Source: Heterohyrax brucei
Lineage: Eukaryota > Chordata > Mammalia > Hyracoidea > Procaviidae
Reading direction: 5' to 3'
DNA: 64,000 nucleotides
NCBI GenBank assembly: GCA_028571685.1
Contig: CM053143.1
Location: 152,452,329-152,516,328 of the forward strand
The notes under the pieces are model-generated. The model was not told the origin of the DNA and ran no database searches. It was given only the letters and a program-made list of their open reading frames with translations. The stretch's first letter is position 1. Each line of letters opens with the position of its first letter. Made by a program: the position numbers and the translations under genes. This document shows, piece after piece, positions 1 through 10,889 of the stretch.

Positions 1-199
1 AGGGAAAGTACTGAGGAGAGAAGGAGTAGTTGATGTTAAAGATGATGGAGTGGTATGGCAAAGTTATGACACACTGTTGTGCAAGCGTTTTTCTTATATG
101 ACCTACATTATTTGTAGCGAGGAGTTAGATCGTTTAGAAAATTAACAGTGACTGCAACAAACAAGTCTCACCAGGAAGAAGTCATTGGGCAGTTTTAAA

Positions 200-1115
200 A
201 GTTCTGCTTATTCTCTTACAACTGAATGATAAAAACACAAATAATCCAGTTCAAAAATGGACAAAGGACTTGAATAGATACTTTTCCAAAGAAGATATAT
301 AAACATATAAAAAAAATGCTCAATATTTTCAGCTGCTGGGAAATACAAACCAAAGCCACACTGACACACCCCTTCACAAACTCACCAGGATAGCTAGAAC
401 CAAAAGCACAGAAAAGAATTCCTGTTGGCAAGGATGATGAGAAACTGGGATCCTCACAAACTACTGATGGAAATGGAAGAGTGTTCAGCAGCTTTGGAAA
501 ACAGGCTGGCAGCACCTCAAAAGGTTAACAGACAATTATCATACAGCCTAGCAATTCTACTACTAAGTATATAACCCAAGAGAAGTGAAACCATTTGTCC
601 ACACAAAAGCTTTAAACCTACGTTCATGGAAGCATTACTCTGAACAGCCAAAAGAAGAAACTACCTCAAATGCTCATCAACTGATGAAAGGATACATAAA
701 ATGTAGTATATTCATACAATGGAATTTTATTTAGCCATAAAAAAAATGAAGTACTGATACCTCCTACAACATGGATGAACCTTGAAAATATTATGCTAGG
801 TAAATAGAAGAAGTCAGTCACAAAAGAATACATATTATATGATCCTATTCACATGCCATGCCCAGGATAGGAAAAACTACAGAGACAGAAATTCAGTTAG
901 TGGTTAGCTAGGGCCAGAAGAATTGTGAGCAAACAGGGAATGACTGCTAATGGGTATAGGATTTCTTCTGGGGTGATGAACTGCTCTAAAATTGATTGGG
1001 GACAGTCAGGTAACTTTGAAAATACTAAAAATTCATATAATTACATGAATTATATTATTTAAACTGGTAAATTATATGGCATGTGAATTATATCTCAATA
1101 AACGTATTTTTTAAA
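200..1115 (+). mobile_element. L1 LINE 3' end (old copy)
   Basis: The strand reads as decayed ORF2 C-terminal and 3' L1 sequence. It includes the segment resembling 'atggacaaaggacttgaatag', the 'ggaattttatttagccat' stretch, 'aagtactgatac.. acatggatgaacctt', and the terminal 'gaattatatctcaataaa' followed by A-rich DNA. No open frame survives. It lies in an N4BP2 intron, antisense to the gene. Confidence 0.8.
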
Positions 1116-1123
1116 AAAACAGA

Positions 1124-1272
1124 CCACCTAATACGTGTGGTAGCTGAGAGCTACAGCTGCTGACCAAAATGTCGGCAGTCGAATCTACCAGCTGCTCCTT
1201 GGAAACCCTATAGGCAGTTCTATTCTGATAGTGTCACTGAGTCACAATGCACTTAGCAGCAACAGGCTGATT
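1124..1272 (+). mobile_element. AfroSINE
   Basis: The copy has a tRNA-derived head with a TGCTGACCAAAATGTCGGCAG segment (here with small changes), then the body motif CTCCTTGGAAACCCTATAGG, and ends in a decayed copy of the GAGTCGGAATCGACTCGACGG tail that these SINEs share with RTE LINE 3' ends. This family is confined to Afrotheria and is the main clue to the organism. Confidence 0.85.
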
Positions 1273-1329
1273 TTATTAATTTAATGTTGTTATTATTACT
1301 ACTGCTATGGCTGTTGCTGCTGTAAGTAC

Positions 1330-1500
1330 ATGCTGAATCAGTACTAGGCATTTTTACTCACAAGCAATCTTTACAACAATCCTAAGAGTTAAGTATTATT
1401 ATCTCCTTTTACAAGCAAGACATTGAGCCTTGGACAATACAAGTAACTTGCACAAGATCACAGTTAGTAACTGGCAAATTCAAGGTTGCTCTTCACCACC
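1330..1500 (+). repeat. MIR-type ancient SINE fragment
   Basis: It contains the MIR core and 3' signature: 'caatctttacaacaatcct', 'attattatctccttttaca' and a 'cttgcacaagatcacagtta' stretch. These resemble MIR text about small decreases in chromosome-wide MIR elements shared by all mammals. It is heavily diverged. Confidence 0.6.
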
Positions 1501-1603
1501 ACATCATACTGTCTCCTTTATTTTTAGTTTTGGGTTGGTGGTTTCCTACTTCCAAGTTCTCACTTTTAGTTAAAGAAAGAGTATAAAGAACTTACCAATG
1601 CCC

Positions 1604-1852
1604 TAGGGTTGCCATGAGTCGGATCTGACTCGATGGCACTTGGCTTGGCAATGCCCTTCTGGCATAACAGGTAGTACTTGGCTACTAACCAAAAGGTTGC
1701 CAATTCAAATTCACCCAGCAACTCTTCGGAAGAAAGACCTAGCGATCTGCTTCCGTGAAAACTGCAGCCAAGAAAATCGTAGGAAGCAGCTCTGCTCTGT
1801 CACGTGGGATTGATATGAGGCAGAATCAATTCAATGGCACCCAACAACAAAA
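1604..1852 (+). mobile_element. Two abutting AfroSINE pieces
   Basis: Bases 1604-1652 match an isolated SINE tail (GCCATGAGTCGGATCTGACT). Directly after it, 1653-1852 forms a longer-subfamily copy whose head has CTACTAACCAAAAGGTTGCC, with an extra middle block (GGAAGAAAGACCTAGCGATC) and a tail ending in AACAACAA. Confidence 0.75.
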
Positions 1853-2403
1853 GAGACAGCAAGCTCAAGAATCCCTCCATAGTGCATTTATCATAATAGC
1901 TAAGTTAAACACTGGCTGTATGTCTTAACACTAATTACCCAAATACAATTCAAATTATGCAAACATTTAAGCATTTAACATGTAAAGCCATCTTCAGTGA
2001 CTAGGCAGCAGCACTAGTGAGGAAAGTACGGCTTTACCTGTGATCTCCCTACAGATTCAGTTTGAGGAAAGCCAATTTTACTCTCACACCATCTTCCATA
2101 AGAATTATGGAAGGGAGAAATCCAACAGTTAACAATGAAAATTCAGATTTTAGGAAACAGAAACCAGAACATATCAGGCAACTATAGCTTCCCTGAGCTT
2201 TTCTGAGACCCAAGGAGAAAAAGCCTCATAACAACTCCACGAAATAAGACTAGCTGTTTTCTCTCTTACTATATAACATAAAAATTACTATACTTGGCAC
2301 ATTTCAACTTTTTAAAAGCTGTGTCTCTCAAAATACTAATACCAAGTGAAATTTTTCTTTCAGTTATTCACAATATTACCCAGAACCTGATGTCTCTGCT
2401 TAC
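1853..2403. other. N4BP2 intron, no recognised repeat
   Basis: This AT-rich non-coding stretch lies downstream of the exon at 2404-2528. The next N4BP2 exon was looked for here and was not found. Nothing else can be supported. Confidence 0.5.
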
Positions 2404-2528
2404 CACGATGCTGGTTCCATTCATGTGCTTCTCCTAAGTATTTCACATCAAACTGGTACTGTCCATTTATGTAAAAATAATCATCAGTGCTAAGAATAAT
2501 TCCCCTTGGATTATCCTCTCGCAAAGTC
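2404..2528 (-). CDS. N4BP2: N4BP2 coding exon, kinase-like domain after the P-loop
   Basis: On the minus strand this 125-nt exon follows an AG acceptor at 2529-2530 and ends before a GTAAGC donor starting at 2403. Its first base completes the split Arg codon left by the exon at 5215-6373, and it then reads 41 codons without a stop. It carries the STDDYFYINGQYQFD segment of the polynucleotide-kinase-like P-loop domain, downstream of Walker A, followed by a conserved LGEAHEWNQ stretch. In the family this domain binds ATP and has 5'-polynucleotide kinase activity. The exon ends one base into a codon, and the next exon was not found before position 1, so the gene runs off the left edge. The identification rests on close agreement with known mammalian N4BP2 in sequence and phase. 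Confidence 0.93.
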
Positions 2529-3270
2529 CTGTGAATAACAAATGGAATTATTTTCCTTAGTTTTCTTTCTAAATTGTCTAATTTTTACACCATGATCCAA
2601 ACAAAAAATTTAAGCATTGAGATTTAAAGGTGTGAGAATATTGTAATATTCAAATAAGTCATATTAGAAATTCTGTAAGCAGAAGTTTGACTTCATGAAA
2701 ATTGACCTAAGTAAGGTGGTAGGTCTATGTTGCTTTACACAATCATTCAGAAATTTTTAAAAGACTGTTAAGAATGAAGCCTGGAAATTAACAATTTTTT
2801 CATTATTAAAAAGACCTAGTAATTGAAAATGCTTTAGAACTCTTCAGAACTCTATCAGTCACAGGCATTCCCCTCACCTGGCCACTAGATACACAAAGAC
2901 CTACTCCATTCACGCAGTGTGAAAGGTCACTTCAGATAGGCAAGTACTAAAATGGAAGAGATGTTCAAAAGCAAACAATGTTCTTTGCATATTGCTACAA
3001 ATTTGATAAGCATACCAAAAATATCTAAAGATACAGCATTAACAGATAATAAATGTAATAAGTTAAATAAAACTATATACAAAATTAAGAGTTGTTTTCT
3101 TGACATCTCTCCTGATTCTGGAATTTTATCTTCTGTGTAGGTAGGGATTTATGCAACAAGTAAATAAAATCTAGAGACATTACTAAGACTACTACTTTTA
3201 ACCATTTGTAAAATATCACTATTCTCTCCTCCTAAAATACGTATATCTAAATTTCACCCTCTTTTGAATG
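2529..3270. other. N4BP2 intron, no recognised repeat
   Basis: AT-rich sequence with a short open frame at 2952-3140 that shows no family resemblance. I see no repeat or exon signal in it. Confidence 0.45.
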
Positions 3271-3274
3271 TAAT

Positions 3275-3371
3275 TAATTTTTATTAGCATCTATTATGTG
3301 CTAGGAACTGTTCTGAGCATTGAAAATGCATCCGTGAACAAAAAAAGACAAAAATTCTCACCCTCATGGAG
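3275..3371 (+). repeat. Ancient MIR/L2-type repeat fragment
   Basis: The text 'tctattatgtgctaggaact' followed by 'gttctgagcattgaaaatgc', then a 'gtgaacaaaaaa' and 'ccctcatggagct' stretch, is a mammal-wide repeat pattern. I cannot say which of the two families it belongs to. Confidence 0.55.
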
Positions 3372-3545
3372 CTGAGGAGCCCTTGTGGCACAGTGGACAA
3401 AGCACTTGGCTGCTAACCAAAACATCAGTGCTCCAATTCACCAGCCCCTCCATGGAAGAAAGATGTGGGCAGTTGGCAACCACAAAGATTTACAGTCCTG
3501 GAAACTTTATGGGGCAGATCTACCTATTCTGTCGTGTCACTATTT
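3372..3545 (+). mobile_element. AfroSINE, longer subfamily
   Basis: The head GAGGAGCCCTTGTGGCACAG is close to consensus and is followed by GGCTGCTAACCAAAACATCA. The middle block has ATGGAAGAAAGATGTGGGCA. The tail is lost after the TCTGTCGTGTCACT position. The open frames over it are by-products of the SINE. Confidence 0.85.
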
Positions 3546-4414
3546 CAGTGCATGTTTACTTGATCCTGCCTTCTGAAACTCCTCTAGTTACCGTCTTCTG
3601 TTTTATTTCTCAAGTCCCCCTCCTCTGACATTTTTTGTGCCTTTAAATATGCATATACCTCAGCTATCTTTAAAAAACTAACTACACTTTAAAAATACCT
3701 TTCAGTTTACGACCCAGCTTCTCTCCTTCTCTAAGTGCTTCATTATCCATGCTTTCTTAACATCTTTTACCCTTACAGCACAACAAAAATGTTTTTTAAG
3801 ATATGCATTCATGACCTTTCCAAAATCCAGAAACCTTGTCTTACTCTTCCTCTTCCTTAAGCTTGCACAGAGGTTTGAATACTGTGGACTATTCCCTCCA
3901 CAAAAACTCTCAACTTCTAAGTCTCCAAATGACCCCAGTTACTTCTACTTACTCATTCGAAAAAATTAAGTTCCTACTTTGTGACAAACACTTCTCCTCT
4001 CATTCTGTAACTGCAGTTGCTTCTCACGGGAAGGCCCCTCAAACCTAGTTTGTCAAAACTTAAAACAGTACTACCTGTAATTCAATTCTCTTTCATAAAA
4101 TGTGAAACAATGGCTGACTGTAAATTCATAATACTAAATTTGAATGTTTTATTATTATTGTTATTAATCAATAAAAAGACTATAAGACAGGTCTATGGAA
4201 GAATATGCTTTAAGCAGAATACGTAGAAATTTACAGAAAGAGAAATCCAGACAAAGAAAGCATATCAAAAAACAACTGAAAATTGATCTTGTTAAGGGCA
4301 TTCTCCATGTCTATGTGCAAATTCACTAACCCTAAATACATCCAGGGTCAAAACAAGGCCTAGCTGAGAACAGAGAAGAGCAAACAACTAAAATTTAGAA
4401 AAATAAAAGGGGGA

Positions 4415-4476
4415 GAAAAGGAAGAAGGAAGGGAAGGAGGGAAGGAGGGAGGGAGGGAGGGAGGGAGGGAGGAGGA
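4415..4476. repeat. Purine microsatellite (GGAA/GGGA)n
   Basis: A run of GGAAGGGAAGGAGG changes into nearly pure GGGA units and ends at GGAGGAAA. It lies in the intron between the exons at 2404-2528 and 5215-6373. Confidence 0.95.
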
Positions 4477-5214
4477 AATAAGATATATTAGGTGTTAATC
4501 TTCTGGAATTTAAAGAATAAGCTGGGATGGTGGACAACAAAAACAAACTTTTTAAGGAGTTTCCTTGAAGTCATAAAAAATTGCCTCTAAACTGACTCCA
4601 GTCTCCCAGACCAAGGCATCCACAGATTTGTCCACAACCTACCATTAATTACAAAAGGGACATGGATGAATATATGAAATAAAATAATGGAGGATACTGT
4701 ATTTGCAACAAATTCATTGAAAATTTGGGGTTCTGACTGCTGGTGATTCATCCTGAGCTCTCTTCTCTCAGATTACACATTTCTAAAAACAGTATTTAGC
4801 AACACACTACCATCCTAAATTTCCAACAACCAGTAGAATTCTTCTATTTAAAATTTCCTTTCCATGAATACAAAGTCAATTAGCTTTTTTTTTTTAACTC
4901 TATAATGCCATCCTTCTCCCAGTACACACTTTTTACATAAAGCTATTTCTATTAACATCAAAAGCTCCCAACTTGGAATCATCTTTGATTTTTTCCTCCA
5001 TTCTTTCAAAAATATACTGAGAAGAAAACGAACACATCTGGAGGAAGAGTAAACAGTGCTATGAGCTACAAAGTCACAGCAAACTAGTAAATGGAAGCAT
5101 TTTAGGGGTTACCAACATCTCTAGTAGGCAACATATATCCCATAATCACACTACTTATTATAAATCTCTGTATTCACACACTGTACTTGTTTCAAACTCA
5201 ATTAAACCTCATAC
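4477..5214. other. N4BP2 intron, unassigned sequence
   Basis: No repeat family recognised. The only interpretable signal is the splice donor at its right edge. Confidence 0.45.
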
Positions 5215-6373
5215 CTTGCCAAGAAGGATTTTCCTGATCCGGGAAGCCCTCTGAGAAGAACAAGAACTAGGCCAACATAAGATGTTTTCTTCTTTCTTAC
5301 AACCTGAGAAACAGGAGTGTCTTGTATCTGATAAGCACTTGTTCCTTCTTTATTTCTCCATACGTTGGTTTGGGAAGGATGAGGAATAACTGAGGGTGGA
5401 AATGCGTAGCTGACAGGTCTCCACTGTGTAGCTGGGGTTACAATGGGAGTTATAAAACCATGGTTCCCTCGAAAGGGGTCATAAGCAGGAACTACTGGCC
5501 CCCAAAACTGTGAAGGTGAACAAGGAGGCAGCAGTAAAGGGAAAGGGGGAAAAACTGGACGGCAATTGATAGCCTTCTCCTGTGGTGGCAGTTCAGCAGG
5601 TTTGTGCTGCTTGACAGTGAGCCCTTCAGAAGGTGCTAATACATCAGAAGCAAAAGTGCATCTCTGATCCCCAAATGTATGGACTGAGTCAAGCTCTGGA
5701 TTTTCCACAAAAATATTTAAAGGAATCTGAGGTTCACTGGCATCCAAGTCTACAGGGGCTTCAGAGAAGTGAGTCTCAACACACTCAGATTCTACAAGGT
5801 CTTCCTGTCTTTGACTGGGGTTGTTAAAACCCAGGACGGAGTCATTCGCTACATTTAAAGAACTACTTGGAAGAGAATCTTCTCGACAGCTATCTTCCAC
5901 TGTCAGTGTGTTATCCTTTAAGAAACTTTCGGACTCATTCGAAACTGAATGTGAAGTCAAGAAGTTTGAACTTAATGCACAGGCAGAAGTCTCTAAAACT
6001 TCACTGTTCAAATCTTTATTCTGTGCAGTAAAAATGGGAGTCATATTACTGGAATCTGAATTTATACACTCACTCGGGTCACTCAAACTACAAACATCTA
6101 GCAAAGGCAAAGATGAGGACCCTTGGTCACCAGAAGAGTCCAGTGTCTCAAAAGCATTCTGAATGAAGCAGTCAAACTCCTCTGTTAGCTCCATTTCCAA
6201 AATGGAACGCGCTATTGAATCTTCATCCTTTTCTTCAGGACACTCTTCCATTGTATCAGTTCCTGGTATGCCTTCTTGGTTCTCAGGAGCAAGTAAGCTT
6301 TTTGAAGATGATTCTTCTTTCTCAGCATCAGTAGCAGCAGATAATTCTAATAGAGAATCCATGGCATTTTCAA
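5215..6373 (-). CDS. N4BP2: N4BP2 large coding exon (end of CUE, linker, proline-rich region, Walker A)
   Basis: This 1159-nt exon is open throughout. It follows a TATAG acceptor (AG at 6374-6375) and ends before a GTATGA donor starting at 5214. The first codons read VENAM, finishing the CUE ubiquitin-binding domain begun in the upstream exon. Next comes a long Ser/Glu/Asp-rich, probably disordered linker, then a proline- and aromatic-rich stretch around 5400-5560. The end holds LLRGLPGSGKS, a Walker A ATP-binding loop of the polynucleotide-kinase type. N4BP2 is known as a NEDD4- and BCL3-binding protein with a kinase domain and a C-terminal Smr nuclease domain; the Smr part lies outside the window. 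No frameshift or premature stop was seen, which suggests a functional gene. The exon contributes about 386 residues, close to the human counterpart. Confidence 0.96.
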
Positions 6374-6825
6374 CTATACAAAAACAACAACCAAAAAAAT
6401 GTATATATTGAAAACAGTAAGATACAATTTGATTAAAATCCAGGTAAAATTATAGTGTAATACAGAAGAATTTATAAATAGTTAACTCATTTTTCAAAAT
6501 TAATGCTTTACCAGTATACCAAAGACTAAACCTGAATTAGCAAAAACATACAATGTTGTTAATTTCAGAGAAACAGTAGTAACTAGGCTAATATCCTGTC
6601 ATCAAATAGATATTCTGATAAATTTCTTCAGCAAATATATAAAGATATGGAATTGTATACACACAATTATGTATATAGGTCCTAAAACCAGGCCATTTAT
6701 TCAATAAATACTTACTAAATTTCCTTTTAAGTATTAAGCCTTTCAAATGTTCTCCAAGTCAGTCTAATATACATGCTATAGAATTCACATAATACAAAAA
6801 AATATTTATGAGCAGCTGTTACATA

Positions 6826-6965
6826 TGGAGAAGGCCTAGTGGTACAGTGGTTAAGCATCTGGCTGCTAACCAAAAGATCAGCAGTATGAACCCACCACCT
6901 GCTCTGCAGGAGAAAAACATGATAATCTGCTTCTGTAAAGAACCCAATGGGCTGTCCTACTTACA
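6826..6965 (+). mobile_element. AfroSINE, 3' truncated
   Basis: Head GGCTGCTAACCAAAAGATCA with a longer-subfamily middle block (AGGAGAAAAACATGATAATC). The tail is missing and the next SINE begins where it would have been, so one SINE probably landed in the other. Confidence 0.8.
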
Positions 6966-7172
6966 GAAGAGCCCTGATGGCAGACTGGTTAAGTATGTGG
7001 TTACTAAGTGAAAGATCAGAGGTTCAACCCCACCAAGCCACTCCACAGAGGAAAGACATGGCCATCTGCTCCTATAAATTCACAGCTCTGGAAATCCTGT
7101 TAGGCATTTTTACTCTGTTCTCTGAGTTAGCATTAACTCAACGGCAACGGGTTTGGTTTCGGGTTTACTACA
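6966..7172 (+). mobile_element. AfroSINE, near complete
   Basis: It starts at AGAGCCCTGATGGCAGACTG and runs through ACAGAGGAAAGACATGGCCA to the tail AACTCAACGGCAACGGGTTT followed by GGTTTCGGGTTT. It abuts the preceding copy head-to-tail. Confidence 0.85.
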
Positions 7173-7589
7173 TACCAGATACAGTTCACACTCTAAGTGT
7201 TTAAAGACAAATAAGACATTCTCTTTATTACCTTCAAAAGATTTTGCTGTCTCGTGGAGACTGAAGATAATTACATTATAATACAGATTAACAATGTAAA
7301 AATGCAACAGCACTTACAGGGGAGTAAGGAAGCACTGCACATAAAGTGATACGTGAACTGCGATTGAAGATTAAAAAGAATTTTGCCAGACCCCAAGGGG
7401 AAACACAAAGCCAGTCACAACACCAACGAGTAGATTTAAGGTAACAAGAGAAGTTAATTGGAGTATTGATACAAGATGGTAGGGTAGATAAGACAGGCAG
7501 CTCAAGGACTGGGAGACTGAGTGGAAAAGGGGACGGTCCTGTGTTGCTGTGTTAATAGCCATCTGAAGGGAACCTACTAGAAACAGCAC

Positions 7590-7800
7590 CTGCTTCGGAA
7601 TGGAAGCTCTATACACATCACCTCACTGAATCCTCAAATAATACTCTGAAGTATATTATTCCTATCAAATAGACGAAGAAAGTGCAGTTCAAAAAGTACA
7701 CTAACTCGCCACAAGTCATACAGATAAGTAACAAAGCCAGGACTGGTATATCTGTCACCAATGCTGAGCTCTTTATATTACAACACAGATGGGGAGCTGG
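7590..7800 (+). repeat. MIR fragment
   Basis: The stretch contains 'tcacctcactgaatcctcaa', 'agtatattattcctatcaaa' and 'cgccacaagtcatacagata', a diverged MIR 3' half. Confidence 0.55.
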
Positions 7801-7849
7801 GAGGGTCTATTTCACTTTAAGGAAGGTAATCTGAAAAAAAGCACATCAA

Positions 7850-8045
7850 AGCAGGTAGCAACTATGAGTATGGAGTCAGCTTCCCTACTTACTGGCTATG
7901 ACACTTTAAACAAGCTGACTGATCTCTCTAAGCCTCAGTTTTCTCATCTGTAATATGGGGATAACAAAAGTATCTATCTTGTGAGGATTACCTGAGATGA
8001 CCCATGAAAAGTGGTAATGCACAAGGGCTGGTACCTATCAAGTAC
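7850..8045 (+). repeat. MIR element
   Basis: A good match to MIR: 'ttactggctatgacacttta', then 'gcctcagttttctcatctgt', 'aatatggggataacaaaagt' and 'gtgaggattacctgagatga'. It is an ancient SINE common to all mammals and lies in the N4BP2 intron. Confidence 0.85.
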
Positions 8046-8049
8046 CCAA

Positions 8050-9390
8050 TTAATGTTCCCTTAAGATGAAAAACAAAGAAAGACTGGAGGGGGCAGACAT
8101 GGCAGAAAAACTAAGTAAGAGATTTAAGTAACACTACAAAAAGTTGAAGTCCTAAAAGTAGAAAAAAAAAGGAAAGCTAATACAAGAGATGTTTCTGTGA
8201 GAAAATCTACATGATTTAGAAAATCACAAGAGTTCAACCAAAAAACTAAAAATATATACATAAAGAAAAACAGCACTAAGTTAAAATAGTAAAAAGATCA
8301 AGCTATATCTCTATATTACATAAAGTCCTTACACAGATGGTTAGAATATATCAAAACCAAAAATAAATAGTGTACACATGAATAAGCATGTACAAAAATG
8401 TTCAACATTCCTCTTTGTAAAAAAAAGTAAATAAATAAGAGAAGGTGCAATTTTACTGTTATTAGAATCTGAAAAATACCATTTAATTCACAAGGCTGTG
8501 GTGACACTGCTACACTTACACTGTGTTGCTGGGGTTACAAACGGGAACACCTCTTGGGTAGGCAACTCAGCAGTGTGGTTACAAGAGCCCCCAGATCAGT
8601 CTGCCCTTCCAACCCAAGAGACTCAATCTTTGAGACTGAGAAGCCAAAAGATGGAAAAAGGTATTTGCAGTAAGAAATTTTCTGCAGTATTTAGTCATTT
8701 TTGAAAAACCTACATAAAGTCAAATAAATTAGAATATACAACTCAGTAAAGTATTAGAAAACTATGAAAAACAAATATTGTAGCAACACTGAAAAAATAT
8801 TGTATTGAAAAAAGCAAATGAGAAAATTTCATCAATGCTATTATCCAAACTACACAAAATTTGAATTATTTTTGAACCAGGTCTAGAAAATATCCTGGGA
8901 AGGCATGGAGGAATTATTTTTTTTACAGTTGTCCATTGCCGTGTTAGTGTATATACACAACAGTATAAGCAACAAAAAAAGTAGTCAACATTAGAAAATA
9001 ATAAACATTAAACACTGAAGCCACACTTCTTAGACTTGGCACACTATGATTTTCTGAGAATTATGTGGACTGCAGAGTCCTAATTTTCTGCAAACATATC
9101 ATAACAGATCACAAACCACAAATGACACGAATTGGAAGTTTAGCATACATTGCCAAAACTTTCCAATTCAGAATTTTATACAAATCATAGCCAGTCATAG
9201 CTAAGCATCAACATTTAACTTACTCACTGAGTCAACTGTGGTAGAGTTGACAATTTATTAATAACTAACTATACTGAAGAATTTACTCCAAAAAAACCCT
9301 CAATTCTTAAAAAAAAAAAAAAAGACCGATGAGCTACATACTATTGTTTTTCTCATTAACTATCATTTTCTCATTAAGAAAGTAATACTA
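8050..9390. other. N4BP2 intron, mostly unassigned
   Basis: AT-rich sequence without a recognised family. An A-rich run lies at about 9308-9324. Part of 8700-9000 is weakly L1- or DNA-transposon-like, but too decayed to call. Confidence 0.4.
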
Positions 9391-9394
9391 CAAA

Positions 9395-9530
9395 AGAGAA
9401 GACCCAGCGACCCTGCAGGACAGAATAGAACTGCCCTGCAGAGTTTCCAAGGAGCACCTGGTGGATTTGAACTCTTGATCCCTTGGTTAGCAGTCATAAC
9501 ACTTAACCACTACGCCACCAGGGTTTCCAG
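9395..9530 (-). mobile_element. AfroSINE
   Basis: Read on the minus strand it begins at the reverse of CGCCACCAGGGTTTCC and carries the body GTTTCCAAGGAGCACCTGGT seen on the plus strand. The tail end is missing. Confidence 0.85.
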
Positions 9531-9639
9531 GTTAAATGGCAGAGCTAGACATCCAACCTATGTTTCTTGACTGCAAAACCAATATTCTGAAATCACAACA
9601 CTCAATCACCCTCAGCTGTCAATCAGCTCTTAGTCTTTT

Positions 9640-9771
9640 AATTACAACCACCTATTTACTTAATAAGTATTTACTGCACTCCTACCATAGGCCATTTGCT
9701 ATTTTAGGGGTGGAATATATAGCCATAAAAAAAAAGTTTTTAAAATCTATCTTTATGCAGCTTACTTTCTA
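9640..9771 (+). repeat. Ancient MIR/L2-type fragment
   Basis: Contains 'aataagtatttactgcactc' and 'ctaccataggccatttgcta' with the later 'tatgcagcttactttcta'. It has the same pattern as the fragment at 3275-3371. Confidence 0.5.
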
Positions 9772-9772
9772 A

Positions 9773-9985
9773 GACAGTAGTTTTCAACTGGGGGCAATTT
9801 TGCCCTCCAGGGACATATGGCAATATCTGGAGACACTTTTGTTGTCACAACAATAGAGGAGGGAGTGTTGCTACAGACATCTAGCAGGTAAAGGCCAGGA
9901 ATGCTATAAACTTCCTATAATGTACAGGCCATCACAGCAAAGGTTTTTCTGGCCCATAATGTCAATAGCACCAACTTATTCTACA
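9773..9985 (+). mobile_element. MER5A-type hAT non-autonomous DNA transposon
   Basis: The left end reads 'gtagttttcaactgggggca', followed by 'attttgccctccagggacat', 'ggcaatatctggagacactt' and 'ttgttgtcacaac'. The right part has 'gcccataatgtcaatagcac'. This is the well-known MER5A pattern, a short hAT-Charlie derivative without coding capacity, mobile only in early placental mammals. Confidence 0.88.
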
Positions 9986-10252
9986 GAAAAGATAAACAGA
10001 AATAAAATGTGGAATGTGATACCTATACACGCATCTTACATCTAGAATTGTACATTTCTTAACAATAAAAACTTTGATTTATTTTTCTTCACATTCCACC
10101 ATGATACCAAATTTGCCCAGTACCTTGCCCAGAGCAGAAGCTTAATAAATGATGACCAGAAAGAAATAAGATGCTTCATTGTTCTCTGTTACTACTGGTC
10201 ATGTGAAGTCTTTGTACAAGACGCAGAGTGTTCCAACTCAACTTTTTCTCAC

Positions 10253-10481
10253 CTTGGAAGTCACATTCAGAAAGCATCAAATATACTACATCAGGATCCA
10301 GATCAGAAAACATTTCAGAAATACTGGTGAAGAGTTCATCCTGATCAACTTGCATCTCACACATGGAAGGAAGAGTAGCAGTTGGCTCCTCATGACTAGC
10401 AACACTGGATACGACAAATTCCTTAGAGTTTGCAGTCTTCCGAAATGTCCTTCCCCCAAGATTTTTCCTTCTCCTTGGCAT
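10253..10481 (-). CDS. N4BP2: N4BP2 first coding exon (start codon and CUE domain)
   Basis: The ATG at 10481-10479 opens MPRRRKNLGG, the known N-terminus of mammalian N4BP2. The exon encodes 76 residues plus one base and stops at a GTGAGA donor starting at 10252. The same first-exon length of 76 residues is what I recall for the human protein. Residues from about 46 onward (DELFTSISEMFSDLDPDVVY) form the start of a CUE domain, which binds ubiquitin; the domain is completed across the 3.9-kb intron by the exon at 5215-6373. A TAG stop lies in frame just upstream (10500-10498 region), which supports this ATG as the start. The basic PRRRKN tail precedes a low-complexity Ser/Thr segment. Confidence 0.95.
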
Positions 10482-10580
10482 TCTGACATCCAAAAACTAA
10501 AATACTTCCCTTGTCTTACCTACAGCACACCTCAAAGAAAACACGGTTTTATATCTTGAACACTCCAGCAGTAATAGGAC
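10482..10580 (-). other. N4BP2: Probable 5' UTR part of the N4BP2 start-codon exon
   Basis: Upstream of the start codon the best splice acceptor on the minus strand is a pyrimidine-rich run ending CTATTTTAG, with AG at 10582-10581. That would make an exon of 328 nt (10253-10580) with 99 nt of 5' UTR. Weaker acceptor-like AGs occur at 10498-10497 and 10484-10483. A strong donor-like GTAAGA sits inside the UTR at 10519. The exon boundary is inferred from splice signals only. Confidence 0.6.
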
Positions 10581-10889
10581 CTAAAATAGAAAGCAAGTAG
10601 AAATACTCAGACTATATAATTATATCTCTATTCCTAAAACTGGAATGACATCTTTAACTCAGAAAGTACTACCAACTCTGGCAGCAAAGTCACAAAACAG
10701 ATGAACAGTTTCCCCCTCCAGAATATTCAGGTTTTTTGCTAGGACTGAACCTGTCAAAAACTAAGTTATTAACAAAATTTAATATATTTTCTGAATAGTG
10801 AGTACACTGTTTTCATACCTGTATTTCATACATTAGGTAAAACCATGTCCATAAATATAATTAGGACTACTACCGAACATACATACTTG

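Noticed and set aside
1124..1272. tRNA gene
   Set aside because: The A/B-box-like text here and in the other SINEs belongs to the tRNA-derived AfroSINE head; no cloverleaf with intact anticodon arm was seen.
5633..6411. Plus-strand open frames of 64-113 residues
   Set aside because: They are antisense shadows of the large N4BP2 exon.
10179..10559. 126-residue plus-strand frame
   Set aside because: It lies antisense to the N4BP2 start-codon exon and crosses its splice donor; no family resemblance.
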